A DNA stretch of 36,535 nucleotides from Candidatus Raymondbacteria bacterium RIFOXYA2_FULL_49_16 (GCA_001789205.1 MFYT01000097.1:1-36535), one strand, 5' to 3'; positions 16,096-25,268 are shown, counted from the first letter of the stretch. Translations and numbers: made by a program. The notes: generated by a model not told the origin, from the sequence alone.

Positions 16096-18627
16096 ATGAA
16101 ATTTACGGCGTTACTGGTTCTTGCGGCATTCATTGGATACTCAAGCGCGGCATTGTCCACGCATAGTTTTACCAACAAAGCGGGTAGAGGCAGTCACCCG
16201 AACGCTCTCACCTATGGCAGCGGCAGGGTGGTTGTCAACCTGTCCGCCATCAGCGGGGCAACCGTATATCGGGCGATCTTTGATCCAAACAGGCACTATG
16301 GCAACAGCGGGTCGTATCCGGCAAGCGGCAATGCAATGCAAAACATGATCCTTGTGTCCAAGGCCGATGACACTCTTGCCATACGCGGACCCCGCTACCG
16401 TACCTTTGACGCGACCGCGGCTGTCCAGGCTGCCCTGACAGCTGGTACGCCCTGTACGCTGACCGTGGCCAATGCCGCTGGTTTGGGCGGAGACGGCGCA
16501 ATGCTCTCTCTCGACGTCATGTGCAATGCGGCAGCGGCAGCGTCCATTGCCCAGGTCGACAGCGCAACAGCACGGTTCGACAATGGAGACGCGATAATCA
16601 CCTTTAAGGAGCTCAATCCGATTTTTACCGCCTCAACCATTACCTGCGACCAATACAACACCGAGTATAACGCCCGCTTTTCCACGGCTACAGGCGCGGA
16701 TTGGTCCGGTACTATAGAGAAAATCCGGTACCGTATCTACCGGTCTGCCCAGCCACTTGCCACTGAAGGGGCGCTTGCGGCCGCTGAGCTGGTTGACGAG
16801 ATAAAACCGCTTACTTGTTGGGACGCACCCTATTATGGTTCGGGTAACTGCACTGGTACCAATATTGTCCCGCGGTATCCCATCAACAATCTCGAGCTTG
16901 CCTCGCCCGGCATGGGCATTTATGTTGACCGATACAAAGGCATTGGCAGTGAAACCTTCTATTATTTCGTGAGTCATACTGTGGACGGAGCAGAGGACTT
17001 TTCAATCCTGACCGAAGGCGCCAATGCCACCAACAGCGTGCTCGAAAGCGGCGGACCAGGCATGGTGCTGCTCCGCGAGATCAAATCAAATGTAAGCTTC
17101 AATTATGTGAGCAACTGTACGCTTTACTATTATGTACGCTGGGAAGCGCCGCCGTACTGCAATATGCCCAGTTCGCCCTACGACTACCTGGTAGGTGTGC
17201 CGCCCAATCCCAAGCGGCCTAATCCAATGGCGCAGGTATCGCTCCACTGCTGGGGCGGCAGCATCAATTCCTGCTACGGCTGGTGGTACAGGGCCGAAGA
17301 GGGCGGCCTCATTATCTCCACAAACCAGTATCCCTATGACTGGTGGACCTCGTATCACGAGAACAGCGGAACGCTGAAGTCATTCGCTGACGGCACAGTC
17401 CAGCCTTTTACTGAGGCCAGATATCTTTCGTTCATCTATTATTTCGCTGTTCCAAATTATAACATAGATGTTGAGCGTATTCATCTTGCCGGGAGCTCCA
17501 TGGGCGGGGCAGGCACCTCCTTATGGGGCATGCGTAGCGGCCAGATTTTCTCACATCTCATCTCATGGGTTGGGGTCCATATTCCCAAAGAGTCGCCAAC
17601 ATTTACAGGCTCATTCATGGGAAATTATGGCGATACCTCGTGGAACACTACATTTTCCAATGAACAAATGGAACAGTTCGGGTATCCTGTCATACATCCG
17701 TCTGATAACGTGAATGTATGGGACTATTGGGACAATACCAAATGGCTGGCGGCAAATCCAGTTGCCGAGACTCCCTGGTTGTCTCATTCCAATGGCACAA
17801 ACGACAACGGCATTGGCTGGCCGCAGGCGTGGAAAAACGCTCAATCCCTGATGGGGGCAAAGCGGGGCTTTAATTTTTCCTGGGGCACCTCTGGCCACAG
17901 CCAGAGAGCGGTGCTTCTTGGCCAGCAGAGCGACCGGTATTGCACCATGGATTTCCGTAAAAACCAGTCGTATCCTGTGTTCACGGGCGGATCACTCGAC
18001 AAACCCCTTGGCAGCGCGCCCTGGGACCATGATTCATCGGGCAATATCAACAACTATGTGTTCTGGGACGTTGCCACGGTGGTTGACGAGGCAGACCGCT
18101 GGGAAATGACCGTGTGGCTCGATGACGGCGCTTCCCAGGCAACGGAGACCGTTGATATTACGCCTCGAAGGCTGCAGCAGCTTGCCCATGGCGCAGGCTC
18201 AACCTATGCATGGGAGTTTGTCGAAGGCCTAACCACCATTGCGAGCGGTACAGCCAATGCTGACGCCAACGGGTGCATCACGGTCCCCAATCTTACCCTT
18301 TCCAAGACCCATCGCACCCTGAAGCTTACCTGTGACAATTGTGTTGTCGCCACAAGGGACAATGCAACTGACTGGACACAACCAGTGCTTACCGCAGTAC
18401 CCAACCCATTTAATCCAGCGGTCACCATCCAGGTAAAGGGCATGGGCAAGGCGTCCCTTTCAGTGAGGGTGTATGATCTTTCTGGTAAACTGGTTGCTGA
18501 TCTGACCGAGCAGGTTTTAGGAAGCCAGGTTGTCTGGAACGCTTCTGGCCAGGCAAGCGGGATGTATGTAATCAAAGCCGTATCGGGTAAACGGACCTTG
18601 ACGCGCACGGTTGTTCTGACGCGTTGA
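16096..18627 (+). CDS. Secreted multidomain esterase with C-terminal sorting domain
   Basis: An 843-residue secreted protein; start ATG at 16096 after GGAGG. The signal peptide (1-18) ends near YSSA. Residues about 20-310 are beta-rich and cysteine-containing, partly fibronectin-III-like. An alpha/beta-hydrolase core at about 330-620 carries the elbow HLAGSSMGG (Ser468), a likely acid Asp570 (TNDNGIGW) and His601 (WGTSGHSQR), a complete triad of the prolyl-oligopeptidase/esterase type. A further beta-domain follows, then a type A sorting domain from about 764 (AVPNPFNPAVTIQV to the final TRTVVLTR). It is probably exported by a type IX-like system and cleaved or anchored at the surface. Polysaccharide-ester hydrolysis is a reasonable guess given the architecture; the substrate is not visible. 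Confidence 0.75.
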   Translation: MKFTALLVLAAFIGYSSAALSTHSFTNKAGRGSHPNALTYGSGRVVVNLSAISGATVYRAIFDPNRHYGNSGSYPASGNAMQNMILVSKADDTLAIRGPRYRTFDATAAVQAALTAGTPCTLTVANAAGLGGDGAMLSLDVMCNAAAAASIAQVDSATARFDNGDAIITFKELNPIFTASTITCDQYNTEYNARFSTATGADWSGTIEKIRYRIYRSAQPLATEGALAAAELVDEIKPLTCWDAPYYGSGNCTGTNIVPRYPINNLELASPGMGIYVDRYKGIGSETFYYFVSHTVDGAEDFSILTEGANATNSVLESGGPGMVLLREIKSNVSFNYVSNCTLYYYVRWEAPPYCNMPSSPYDYLVGVPPNPKRPNPMAQVSLHCWGGSINSCYGWWYRAEEGGLIISTNQYPYDWWTSYHENSGTLKSFADGTVQPFTEARYLSFIYYFAVPNYNIDVERIHLAGSSMGGAGTSLWGMRSGQIFSHLISWVGVHIPKESPTFTGSFMGNYGDTSWNTTFSNEQMEQFGYPVIHPSDNVNVWDYWDNTKWLAANPVAETPWLSHSNGTNDNGIGWPQAWKNAQSLMGAKRGFNFSWGTSGHSQRAVLLGQQSDRYCTMDFRKNQSYPVFTGGSLDKPLGSAPWDHDSSGNINNYVFWDVATVVDEADRWEMTVWLDDGASQATETVDITPRRLQQLAHGAGSTYAWEFVEGLTTIASGTANADANGCITVPNLTLSKTHRTLKLTCDNCVVATRDNATDWTQPVLTAVPNPFNPAVTIQVKGMGKASLSVRVYDLSGKLVADLTEQVLGSQVVWNASGQASGMYVIKAVSGKRTLTRTVVLTR

Positions 18628-18661
18628 CCAGGTCTTCCGGGCGTTCCATCATGTTGTGAAC

Positions 18662-18705
18662 ATTCGCCCTGTACCATGCAATTTATTGCATGGTACAGGG
18701 CGAAT
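18662..18705 (+). terminator. Perfect 20-bp hairpin between the esterase gene and tolQ
   Basis: Left arm 18662-18681 and right arm 18686-18705 are perfectly complementary over 20 bp with a 4-base loop TTTA. Downstream is TTCGTATCTTTC, only moderately T-rich. It most likely ends the esterase transcript. It stops 17 bases before the tolQ start, leaving almost no room for a separate tolQ promoter downstream of it. Confidence 0.65.
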
Positions 18706-18722
18706 TTCGTATCTTTCTATCC

Positions 18723-19454
18723 ATGGAAATCACTTCTAATGCGGTAATATCTCTCATAGTCAAGTCCGGCCCTTTTGCGCGGTTCATCCTGCTCCTCATC
18801 TCTTTCTTTTCCGTGCTTACGGTGGGGGTTTTTATCTACAAGTTCCGCGCGTACAAGGCGGCCCTTGAAAAAAACCGGCGCTTTTACGCTACGTTCACCA
18901 AGACCCAGAAACTCACGGACCTGCAGATAAACCCTGACCGCGGCGCCCGCGGCACGCTCGAGGAAATAGCAACAATAGGCCTTGCCGAGTATAACCGGCT
19001 GCTCGAGACCGTAATGGCGCACCAAGATTCCACTATCAGCAACTTTTTTCTTGAGACACAATTTTCCATCATCAAGGACAATTTGGAAAAGGGGGCGTCT
19101 GAAGCTGTGCAAAAGGCTGACCGTTACCTGGTCACCCTTGCCATCACCAGTTCCACCTGTCCGCTTCTGGGACTGCTGGGCACGGTCTGGGGCATCATGC
19201 ACGCCTTTTCCGACATTGGCAGCAAGGGGACCGCGAGCCTCAACGTGGTGGCGCCGGGTATTGCCGAGGCGCTCATCACCACGGTATGGGGTATTGGCGT
19301 GGCAATTCCCGCGCTGGTGGCGTACAACGCTTTTGCGAACCGCAATCGGTCCATTGAGAGCGAGGCGTACGATTTCTCGGCCCACCTTCTCAACCGCATC
19401 AAAATCGACTTTTTCGAGCTCATGTACAAGCGCGAGGCAAAGAGAGGCTCATGA
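18723..19454 (+). CDS. tolQ: Tol-Pal/ExbB-type proton channel subunit TolQ
   Basis: A 243-residue inner-membrane protein of the MotA/TolQ/ExbB family. The ATG at 18723 (MEITSNAV) is chosen because the longer frame from 18690 would start within the right arm of the strong hairpin. TM1 is at about 20-40. The conserved pair of helices lies at about 140-160 (LLGLLGTVWGIMHAF) and 180-200 (IAEALITTVWGIGVAIPALVAYN), both with the family's glycine and threonine pattern. With TolR it forms the proton-driven motor that energises TolA for outer-membrane constriction. Its ATGA overlap with tolR and the order of the following genes identify it as TolQ rather than ExbB or MotA. Confidence 0.9.
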   Translation: MEITSNAVISLIVKSGPFARFILLLISFFSVLTVGVFIYKFRAYKAALEKNRRFYATFTKTQKLTDLQINPDRGARGTLEEIATIGLAEYNRLLETVMAHQDSTISNFFLETQFSIIKDNLEKGASEAVQKADRYLVTLAITSSTCPLLGLLGTVWGIMHAFSDIGSKGTASLNVVAPGIAEALITTVWGIGVAIPALVAYNAFANRNRSIESEAYDFSAHLLNRIKIDFFELMYKREAKRGS

Positions 19455-19885
19455 GACGGTATGGCCGGCCGTTGAATGCAGACCTGAACCTCACCAATCT
19501 TGTTGACGTCACGTTCACCCTGCTTATCATTTTCATGATCACCGCGCCGTTGCTCACCCAGGGCATCAAGGTCGATCTGCCCAAGCTCACGGCGTCGAGT
19601 ATTGAGACAGACAATACCATTACCATCCATATTTTACGCAACCGCACCATCTACATAGAGCACGACGGCGCCAAGTCGCGTATCAGACTCAATGACTTCA
19701 ACCGTTCCTTTGCCGACATCTACGCTGCGTCCAGCAAGCCTGTGGTGGTGAATGCGGACAAATCCGTTCCCTACGGCATTGTTATGCAGGTCATTGGCGT
19801 GCTCAAGGAATCGGGTGTGCAAAAGCTGGGCTTTCTCACCGACCCGGTTGAGAGCAGGGACGCCATCCAGTCACTCAAATTGTAG
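19451..19885 (+). CDS. tolR: Tol-Pal/ExbD-type motor subunit TolR
   Basis: A 144-residue ExbD/TolR protein overlapping tolQ by four bases (ATGA). A short cytoplasmic N-terminus leads into one membrane helix (about 15-38). The proton-carrying aspartate lies at LTNLVDVTFTLLIIF, as in all family members. The periplasmic domain contains ADKSVPYGIVMQVIGVLKESG, the ExbD signature, and ends KLGFLTDPVE, giving the peptidoglycan-binding fold. Length is typical. It works with TolQ in a 5:2-type complex and is cotranscribed with tolQ and tolA. Confidence 0.92.
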   Translation: MRRYGRPLNADLNLTNLVDVTFTLLIIFMITAPLLTQGIKVDLPKLTASSIETDNTITIHILRNRTIYIEHDGAKSRIRLNDFNRSFADIYAASSKPVVVNADKSVPYGIVMQVIGVLKESGVQKLGFLTDPVESRDAIQSLKL

Positions 19886-19894
19886 CAGGCCGCA

Positions 19895-20593
19895 ATGAGC
19901 ATGCCCGCAGCACTACTCGAATCGGTAAAACGCGATCCCTTCAAAAAAGCGGTCACCGTATCCCTGGTTCTGCATCTTTTTGTTATTATATCATTCACGC
20001 TGCACGATATGATGAAACCGCGTCAGGTGGTGAAAAAGGCCTATCTGTTCGATATGGTGAATACGCGGCCGCAGCCACGCAGGTTCGCGGCGCCTCCTGT
20101 TGCCAAACCGCGCGAGGTAAAAAAACAGGAGCCGGCTAAAAAGACCGTTGAGAAACCAAAGGAAAAAGCCATTTCCACGAAAAAGGCGAAAAAAGAGGAG
20201 AAGCAAAAAGAAGAGCCCAAAGAGCAGCTCCAGGACGAACCCAAAGAAACGGTCCAGGAAAAGGACGCGCCCCAGACACTGCAGAACGAGATGACCATTT
20301 CCCAGCCCGATTTCCCTTTTAAGTATTATTATCAGCAGATCATAAACGCGGTAGAGCGTAATTGGAATCCGCCCCAGGAGCTGTTGGGCAGCGAAATGCA
20401 GCTGGCGGTTGAAGTGAAGTTCCGGCTTTTAAAAAACGGACAAGTCACGGATCTTGAAATATCCGAATCATCGTGGAACACCATTCTCGACAAACTTGCC
20501 CTTCGGGCCATTGAAAAGGCGCGTATTCCGCCCATTCCTGGTGATGAATCTGAACTGACGATTACTTACCGGCTTGTGCTCTCAAGGAATTAA
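19895..20593 (+). CDS. tolA: TolA/TonB-type periplasm-spanning protein
   Basis: A 232-residue protein with a single membrane anchor at about 19-37 (VTVSLVLHLFVIISFTL). A long Lys/Glu/Pro-rich linker (about 65-135) is expected to form an extended periplasmic rod. A TonB-family C-terminal domain (about 145-232) follows, with YYQQIINAVERNWNPP, AVEVKFRLLKNGQVTDLEI and ALRAIEKARIPPIP. It transmits TolQR energy to the outer membrane. The linker is much shorter than in enterobacterial TolA, and the C-terminal domain reads as TonB_C, which is usual outside proteobacteria. The start may be 19895 or 19901; neither has a strong ribosome-binding site. It lies 9 bases after tolR and 3 before tolB. Confidence 0.85.
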   Translation: MSMPAALLESVKRDPFKKAVTVSLVLHLFVIISFTLHDMMKPRQVVKKAYLFDMVNTRPQPRRFAAPPVAKPREVKKQEPAKKTVEKPKEKAISTKKAKKEEKQKEEPKEQLQDEPKETVQEKDAPQTLQNEMTISQPDFPFKYYYQQIINAVERNWNPPQELLGSEMQLAVEVKFRLLKNGQVTDLEISESSWNTILDKLALRAIEKARIPPIPGDESELTITYRLVLSRN

Positions 20594-20596
20594 TAC

Positions 20597-21841
20597 ATGC
20601 TGCTGTTATTACTTATCGCTATATCGGTTATTCAGGTCTCTTCACCGGCAGAAGAGCTCTTTCTCGAGAGCACGTCAAGCGGCATCCCAAAGATGGATAT
20701 AGCCGTGGTCGATTTTGTCAGGAAAAACCTGGGTCCTGGCAGCACAGGCGCAGCCAAACCGCACGAGGTCATTGTCAATGACCTGAAGCTTTCCGGCAGG
20801 TTCAATGTCTTTCCCATGAACACCCTCGACACGGTGACCATGCACAAGAAAAACATCGCGGTTTTTATTGAAGGGACAATTGATCAGAGCAAGGGGAACA
20901 CTATTTTCGAGTGTTTCCTGCACGACGCCTATTCCCTCAATCTCATCACAGGTAAACGGTTTAACGTGAAGGACAATGCGGTGCGCAAAGCCGCGCACCT
21001 CTTTTCCGATGAAGTGGTGTACCAACTCTTTGGCGAAAAGGGCATTGCAACTACAAAAATCGTGTGTACTATGCGGGGCCCAAAGGGAAAGGACGTCTGC
21101 GTTCTCGACTATGACGGTTATAACCCGGTCTATATCACGCGGAACAATTATATCAACCTGACGCCCGCGTGGTCTCCGGACAACCAGGCCGTGTATTACA
21201 CGTCATACCGTGATAAAACCCCGGCATTGTACAAGACGTTCATTTATACGGGCCAGACCGTGCGCCTTACGCCCAATGCCATGCTCAATTTTTCGCCCAC
21301 GTCAAATCCCATTGACAGCCGTATTGCCTTTGCATCAACGGTGCATGGAAACAGTGAAATCTATATCATGGAGGGCGATGGCACGGACATAGCGCGGCTC
21401 ACCTTCCAGGGGTCTATCGAGTCGTCTCCTTGTTTCTCGCCCAATGGCTATGAAATCACCTTTACCTCAGACCGTACCGGTTCTCCGCAAATCTATATCA
21501 TGGATTCTGAAGGGACCAATGTGCGGCGCCTTACCTTCGAAGGCAAGTACAATGCTTCGCCTTCCTGGTCGCCCAAAGGCGATAAAATTGCCTATCAATC
21601 AATGGTCGAGGGCGTGTTCAATATCTGTACCATTGATATCGAAGGCGGCGCTGTGCAGCAGCTTACAACCAAGAGCGGGAACAATGAGCACCCGTCTTTT
21701 TCAGCCGACGGCCGGCTCATCATGTTCTCGTCCACACGGGCGGGCGCCAGTGATTTGTATATTATGAATGCGGACGGTTCGAACCAGACGCGGATCACCA
21801 CCGGCGGAGGATATGAGTTTCCCGAATGGTCGGGGCGGTGA
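20597..21841 (+). CDS. tolB: Tol-Pal system beta-propeller protein TolB
   Basis: A 414-residue periplasmic protein. The signal peptide is short (LLLLIAISVIQVSSPA). An N-terminal TolB_N domain (about 25-150) reads KMDIAVVDF...IVNDLKLSGRFNVF, which is the family pattern. A six-bladed propeller follows, built from PD40 repeats such as PAWSPDNQAVYYTSYRD, PCFSPNGYEITFTSDRTG, PSWSPKGDKIAYQS and PSFSADGRLIMFSSTR, each paired with an IYIMD strand. It moves between TolA and Pal. Here Pal would be its expected partner but is not encoded next to it. The gene starts 3 bases after tolA, so the operon is tightly coupled. Confidence 0.93.
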   Translation: MLLLLLIAISVIQVSSPAEELFLESTSSGIPKMDIAVVDFVRKNLGPGSTGAAKPHEVIVNDLKLSGRFNVFPMNTLDTVTMHKKNIAVFIEGTIDQSKGNTIFECFLHDAYSLNLITGKRFNVKDNAVRKAAHLFSDEVVYQLFGEKGIATTKIVCTMRGPKGKDVCVLDYDGYNPVYITRNNYINLTPAWSPDNQAVYYTSYRDKTPALYKTFIYTGQTVRLTPNAMLNFSPTSNPIDSRIAFASTVHGNSEIYIMEGDGTDIARLTFQGSIESSPCFSPNGYEITFTSDRTGSPQIYIMDSEGTNVRRLTFEGKYNASPSWSPKGDKIAYQSMVEGVFNICTIDIEGGAVQQLTTKSGNNEHPSFSADGRLIMFSSTRAGASDLYIMNADGSNQTRITTGGGYEFPEWSGR

Positions 21842-21858
21842 TTTGCAGGAGTGAAGTC

Positions 21859-22629
21859 ATGAAAGAAAACGTAAAAAAAATTGTCCTTGCAGCTGTCGCG
21901 GGCGCGTGCCTGCTGACCGGCTGCGCAGGCCAGGTCGCGGTGGTCAATCGCGCGGAGTGGGAACAGCAGAAACAGGAGATTGCGGCGCTCAAGGCCGGGA
22001 TTGGCGGGCTCCAGACATCGGTTGAAAAGCTGCACGACGAGGAGATGAAACAACTCAAGCTCATCAATGCCGACTTGCGGGTGCTCTTTTCCGACCTGAG
22101 CCGCAATCTGAACGTGGTGAGTGGCAAACTCGAGGAAAATCAGTACAATCTCGAGAAGCTGAGCAAGACCACCACGCAGCTCACGGAACGGAAGTTTGTG
22201 GTGCGCAGCGTTGCTGGCCGCGATTCGCTGCTTCAAGACACTGTGGTTGCCGAGGACAAGGTCGATGTGCAGAAGCTTTTCAAGATAGCCCGCGAGGACT
22301 TCAATGCCAAGGATTATGAGCGAGCGCGCAAGGAGTTTGAGGAACTCAACGCGAAATTTCCCGACGACAACCTCGCGGACGACTGCCGGTATTGGGCGGC
22401 TGAGTGCTACTATGTGCAGAAAAAATACAAGGAGGCGCTTGAACAGTACAGAGAGGTTGTTGAAAAGTATCCGACAGGCGACATGGGGCCAGCGGCCATG
22501 TTCAAAATGGGACTTTGCTACAAGGGGTTGAGCGACAAGAAAAACATGGAAAAGACCTGGACCGACCTGATTTCGAAATACCCCAACAGCGACGAGGCCA
22601 TGCAGGCAAAGGCGCGGACAGGCAATTAG
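21859..22629 (+). CDS. cpoB: Tol-Pal system protein CpoB/YbgF, lipoprotein form
   Basis: A 256-residue protein. The ATG at 21859 follows an AGGAG site; a longer frame from 21826 overlaps the end of tolB and lacks one. The lipobox LLTGC places Cys22 as the acylated residue, so unlike E. coli CpoB this version is a membrane-anchored lipoprotein. Residues about 30-115 form a heptad-rich coiled coil (trimerisation region). After a linker come three TPR-like repeats (about 130-256: FKIAREDFNAKDYERARKEF, DNLADDCRYWAAECYYVQKK, GDMGPAAMFKMGLCYKGLSD), the signature of YbgF. It links the Tol machine with cell-wall synthesis at division in E. coli. It is the last gene of the operon. Confidence 0.88.
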   Translation: MKENVKKIVLAAVAGACLLTGCAGQVAVVNRAEWEQQKQEIAALKAGIGGLQTSVEKLHDEEMKQLKLINADLRVLFSDLSRNLNVVSGKLEENQYNLEKLSKTTTQLTERKFVVRSVAGRDSLLQDTVVAEDKVDVQKLFKIAREDFNAKDYERARKEFEELNAKFPDDNLADDCRYWAAECYYVQKKYKEALEQYREVVEKYPTGDMGPAAMFKMGLCYKGLSDKKNMEKTWTDLISKYPNSDEAMQAKARTGN

Positions 22630-22650
22630 TGTGATCTCATTTAGAGCACA

Positions 22651-23895
22651 ATGCGCATGGAAATAAAAAAACTCATCAAGTCCTTTTTACCTGGTCTGTT
22701 TTTGCTCGGGTTTAATATCGGGACCGGCAGTGTCACCACCATGGCCAAGGCAGGTGCGGTCTATGGCATGTCCCTCTTGTGGGCCATTATTCTCTCCTGC
22801 ATCGTGACCTATTTTTTGATCATTATTTTCAGCCGTTATACCATGGTGACCGGACAGACAGCGCTTCATGCATTCCGGACCAATATACATCCATTCTTCG
22901 GCATTTTTTTCATTGTAGCCCTCACTGCCGGGACCAGCGCAAGCATCATGGGTGTCATGGGCATTATCTGCGATGTATGTCATGTCTGGTCCATGGGATT
23001 CATTGCTGGCGGCATTTCTCCGGTCCTGTTTGCGTTCTTTTTCATTCTCCTGGTCATCTATATTTTCTGGAACGGTAAAACCGACTTTTTTCAGCGCGCC
23101 CTGGCAGTCATGGTCGCTATTATGGCGGGCTGTTTCGTTCTTAATTTTTTTATCATGATGCCGCCGTTTAGCCAGATACTGCAAGGCGCCATTCCCAGCC
23201 TGCCCCATGCGCCTTCCGACCAGGGCGATGGCCCCTTTTTGGTCATCGCCTCCATGGTGGGCACAACCGTATCGGGATGCCTTTTTATCATACGGACCAC
23301 CCTAGTAAAGGAAGCGGGCTGGACCCTGAATGATTTGAAGACCGAAAAGCGCGATGCTCTCTTCTCAGTGTTCATGATGTTTGTCCTGAGCGCCACAATC
23401 ATGGCCGCGGCCGCGGGAACTCTGCATGTCAAGGGTCTCACGCTCTCCAAGTCATCGGAACTGGTCACGCTTCTTGAGCCGCTTGCAGGAGGGTTCGCGG
23501 TCGCCGTTCTTGTCATTGGCATTATAGCGGCGGGACTCTCCTCGCAATTTCCCAATGCCCTGCTTCTTCCATGGCTGCTCTGCGACTACAACAATTCTCC
23601 CCGCACCATGACCATGGGTAAATATCGCGCCATGTTTGTGGCGCTTTCCCTTCTGGGACTTGTGGTCCCGGTTTTCGGCTTCCGGCCCATTCCGGTCATG
23701 ATACTTTCCCAGGCCCTGGGAACGATTCAATTTCCCTTGTTGATAGTGTGTATTGCGATCATAGGGAACAAAAGACCGGTCATGGGAGAGCACAGTTTTG
23801 GGGCAGGCACTAATAGTATTCTTTTCGTCATTATGGCCTTTGCGTGTTATATGAGCTATACAGGGATAAAAGGTCTTATTAATGTCTTTTTCTAA
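22651..23895 (+). CDS. Divergent Nramp-family transporter
   Basis: A 414-residue inner-membrane protein with about eleven hydrophobic helices and the general Nramp/LeuT layout. Helix 1 reads FLPGLFLLGFNIGTGSVTTM where classical Nramp has DPGN. The helix-6 region reads VGTTVSGCLFIIRTTLVKEAGW in place of MPHN. The metal-coordinating Asp, Asn and Met of true Mn/Fe transporters are therefore absent. Related non-canonical clades move Mg2+ or Al3+, or have unknown substrates. The ribosome-binding site is weak, and a second ATG lies two codons in (22657). It sits 21 bases after cpoB, so readthrough from the Tol operon is possible, and is followed by the AGE-like gene at 32 bases. Confidence 0.75.
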   Translation: MRMEIKKLIKSFLPGLFLLGFNIGTGSVTTMAKAGAVYGMSLLWAIILSCIVTYFLIIIFSRYTMVTGQTALHAFRTNIHPFFGIFFIVALTAGTSASIMGVMGIICDVCHVWSMGFIAGGISPVLFAFFFILLVIYIFWNGKTDFFQRALAVMVAIMAGCFVLNFFIMMPPFSQILQGAIPSLPHAPSDQGDGPFLVIASMVGTTVSGCLFIIRTTLVKEAGWTLNDLKTEKRDALFSVFMMFVLSATIMAAAAGTLHVKGLTLSKSSELVTLLEPLAGGFAVAVLVIGIIAAGLSSQFPNALLLPWLLCDYNNSPRTMTMGKYRAMFVALSLLGLVVPVFGFRPIPVMILSQALGTIQFPLLIVCIAIIGNKRPVMGEHSFGAGTNSILFVIMAFACYMSYTGIKGLINVFF

Positions 23896-23927
23896 ACAGG
23901 TGACACTCATTATATTTATACAAACGC

Positions 23928-25268
23928 ATGATACTTAAAAAACCGGAATTAACAACTGATACCTGCAAGAATCTCCTTGCGTATTACCGGGATTTTCATC
24001 GGAAAAATCTCGAGTTTTTCATTTCCCTGCGCACACAGTGGCATGCCGCGAACCCGGGAAAGCATTTTCCAGGCTTGTGCGCGAACATCAACCCGCTTAC
24101 CGGTAGCTTCAGGCCAGCGTCTGAGCAGCGCGCATGGGGATGGGGCGATACCCGCGCCCTGGGTGTCTGGTGTTCGTTCTTTATCATGAACAGAGTGCCA
24201 GATGATTTGATACATGACCTTTCTCACTATTGCGATACGCTGTATGTTTCGCTTGTAGAGAAGCTCAAAAAAAACCATGGCTCCATTCCTTTTACCGCTT
24301 CCATTGAGACAAACCTGCCTGACGATGAACCGCGTAACAGATCCTTGGGACCTGATGAAGCTGATTTCTCAATGCTTTTCGGGTCCAATGCCTTCATGCA
24401 ATATGGTATGTGGATGAATGACCAGGGCGTTTTCGACAAAGGCAGCGCCATGTTTTTCAAGTGCTGCGCAGCCATCGCTGCGTCGGCCTTTGTATTCAAT
24501 TATGCGAAGACACCCCCCATTGGCCGTGTCCATGGCCCAAGAATGATTGCGCTTGGCGTTATCGGCGAGGTGCTCAAAAGCATGCAGGCGCTCGGAGATC
24601 CCTGGGACAAACATGATGTGAGGCCAAAGCTTATTGAACGAGCCCTTGAATATATCGCGTATATCACGGCAAACCATTTCAGGAAAGAACCCGTTGCTTT
24701 CTGGGAATTCAGCGATGAAAAGGGCGGTCCTGTTAAAAATCAGGCAGGCGCAATACAGGTGGACCCGGGTCATGCGAGTGAATGCGCGGGATTTATAGCC
24801 GAACTCGCGCCCTTTCTGCCAAAAGCGGATCGGAAAGCTGTGCTTGAAATAGCGCTTGCCATGCATCTTTTTGCTGACCGTATAGGATTTTCGCCAAAAG
24901 GGGTCATGTACAAGTCAGTTGATCTTCTTACCGGTAATCCTCTTCCCGACACGCAGACCGTTAAAAGAACGGGCAAGCCTACTGCGCCGTGGTGGAATGT
25001 GCGCGAGCATTGCGCTGCTGCTCTGCGTCTGTATACGCTGACAAAAGACAATCGTTGCGTTGTATCGTATAAAAAAGCCCAGAACGCTTCATATCAGTAT
25101 TATCCCAGTCACATTTTTCCCGGCATGATGGTCCAGACCCTAGATCCCGAGACCCTGGAGGTTGTTGATGTGCCGCCAGCCACGGGAAACATCGACGCCA
25201 TGCACGATCCGCGCGCCCGCGTACGGGAGATGGAGAATCTTGAGCTGCTCATACAACAGGCTTCGTGA
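23928..25268 (+). CDS. Alpha/alpha-barrel protein, AGE-epimerase-like
   Basis: A 446-residue soluble protein with no signal peptide. Helical repeats, and motifs such as AWGWGDTRALGVW near the N-terminus, VDPGHASECAGFIAEL in the centre (compare 'EPGHxxEWAxLL' of N-acylglucosamine 2-epimerases) and WWNVREHCAAALRLYTLTKD near the C-terminus, suggest an (alpha/alpha)6 toroid. The central His and Glu/Asp are what such epimerases or isomerases use. The resemblance is by eye and weaker than for a true AGE; a glycosidase of the same fold is an alternative. It lies between a divergent transporter and a methyltransferase, on the same strand, perhaps one pathway. Confidence 0.5.
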   Translation: MILKKPELTTDTCKNLLAYYRDFHRKNLEFFISLRTQWHAANPGKHFPGLCANINPLTGSFRPASEQRAWGWGDTRALGVWCSFFIMNRVPDDLIHDLSHYCDTLYVSLVEKLKKNHGSIPFTASIETNLPDDEPRNRSLGPDEADFSMLFGSNAFMQYGMWMNDQGVFDKGSAMFFKCCAAIAASAFVFNYAKTPPIGRVHGPRMIALGVIGEVLKSMQALGDPWDKHDVRPKLIERALEYIAYITANHFRKEPVAFWEFSDEKGGPVKNQAGAIQVDPGHASECAGFIAELAPFLPKADRKAVLEIALAMHLFADRIGFSPKGVMYKSVDLLTGNPLPDTQTVKRTGKPTAPWWNVREHCAAALRLYTLTKDNRCVVSYKKAQNASYQYYPSHIFPGMMVQTLDPETLEVVDVPPATGNIDAMHDPRARVREMENLELLIQQAS

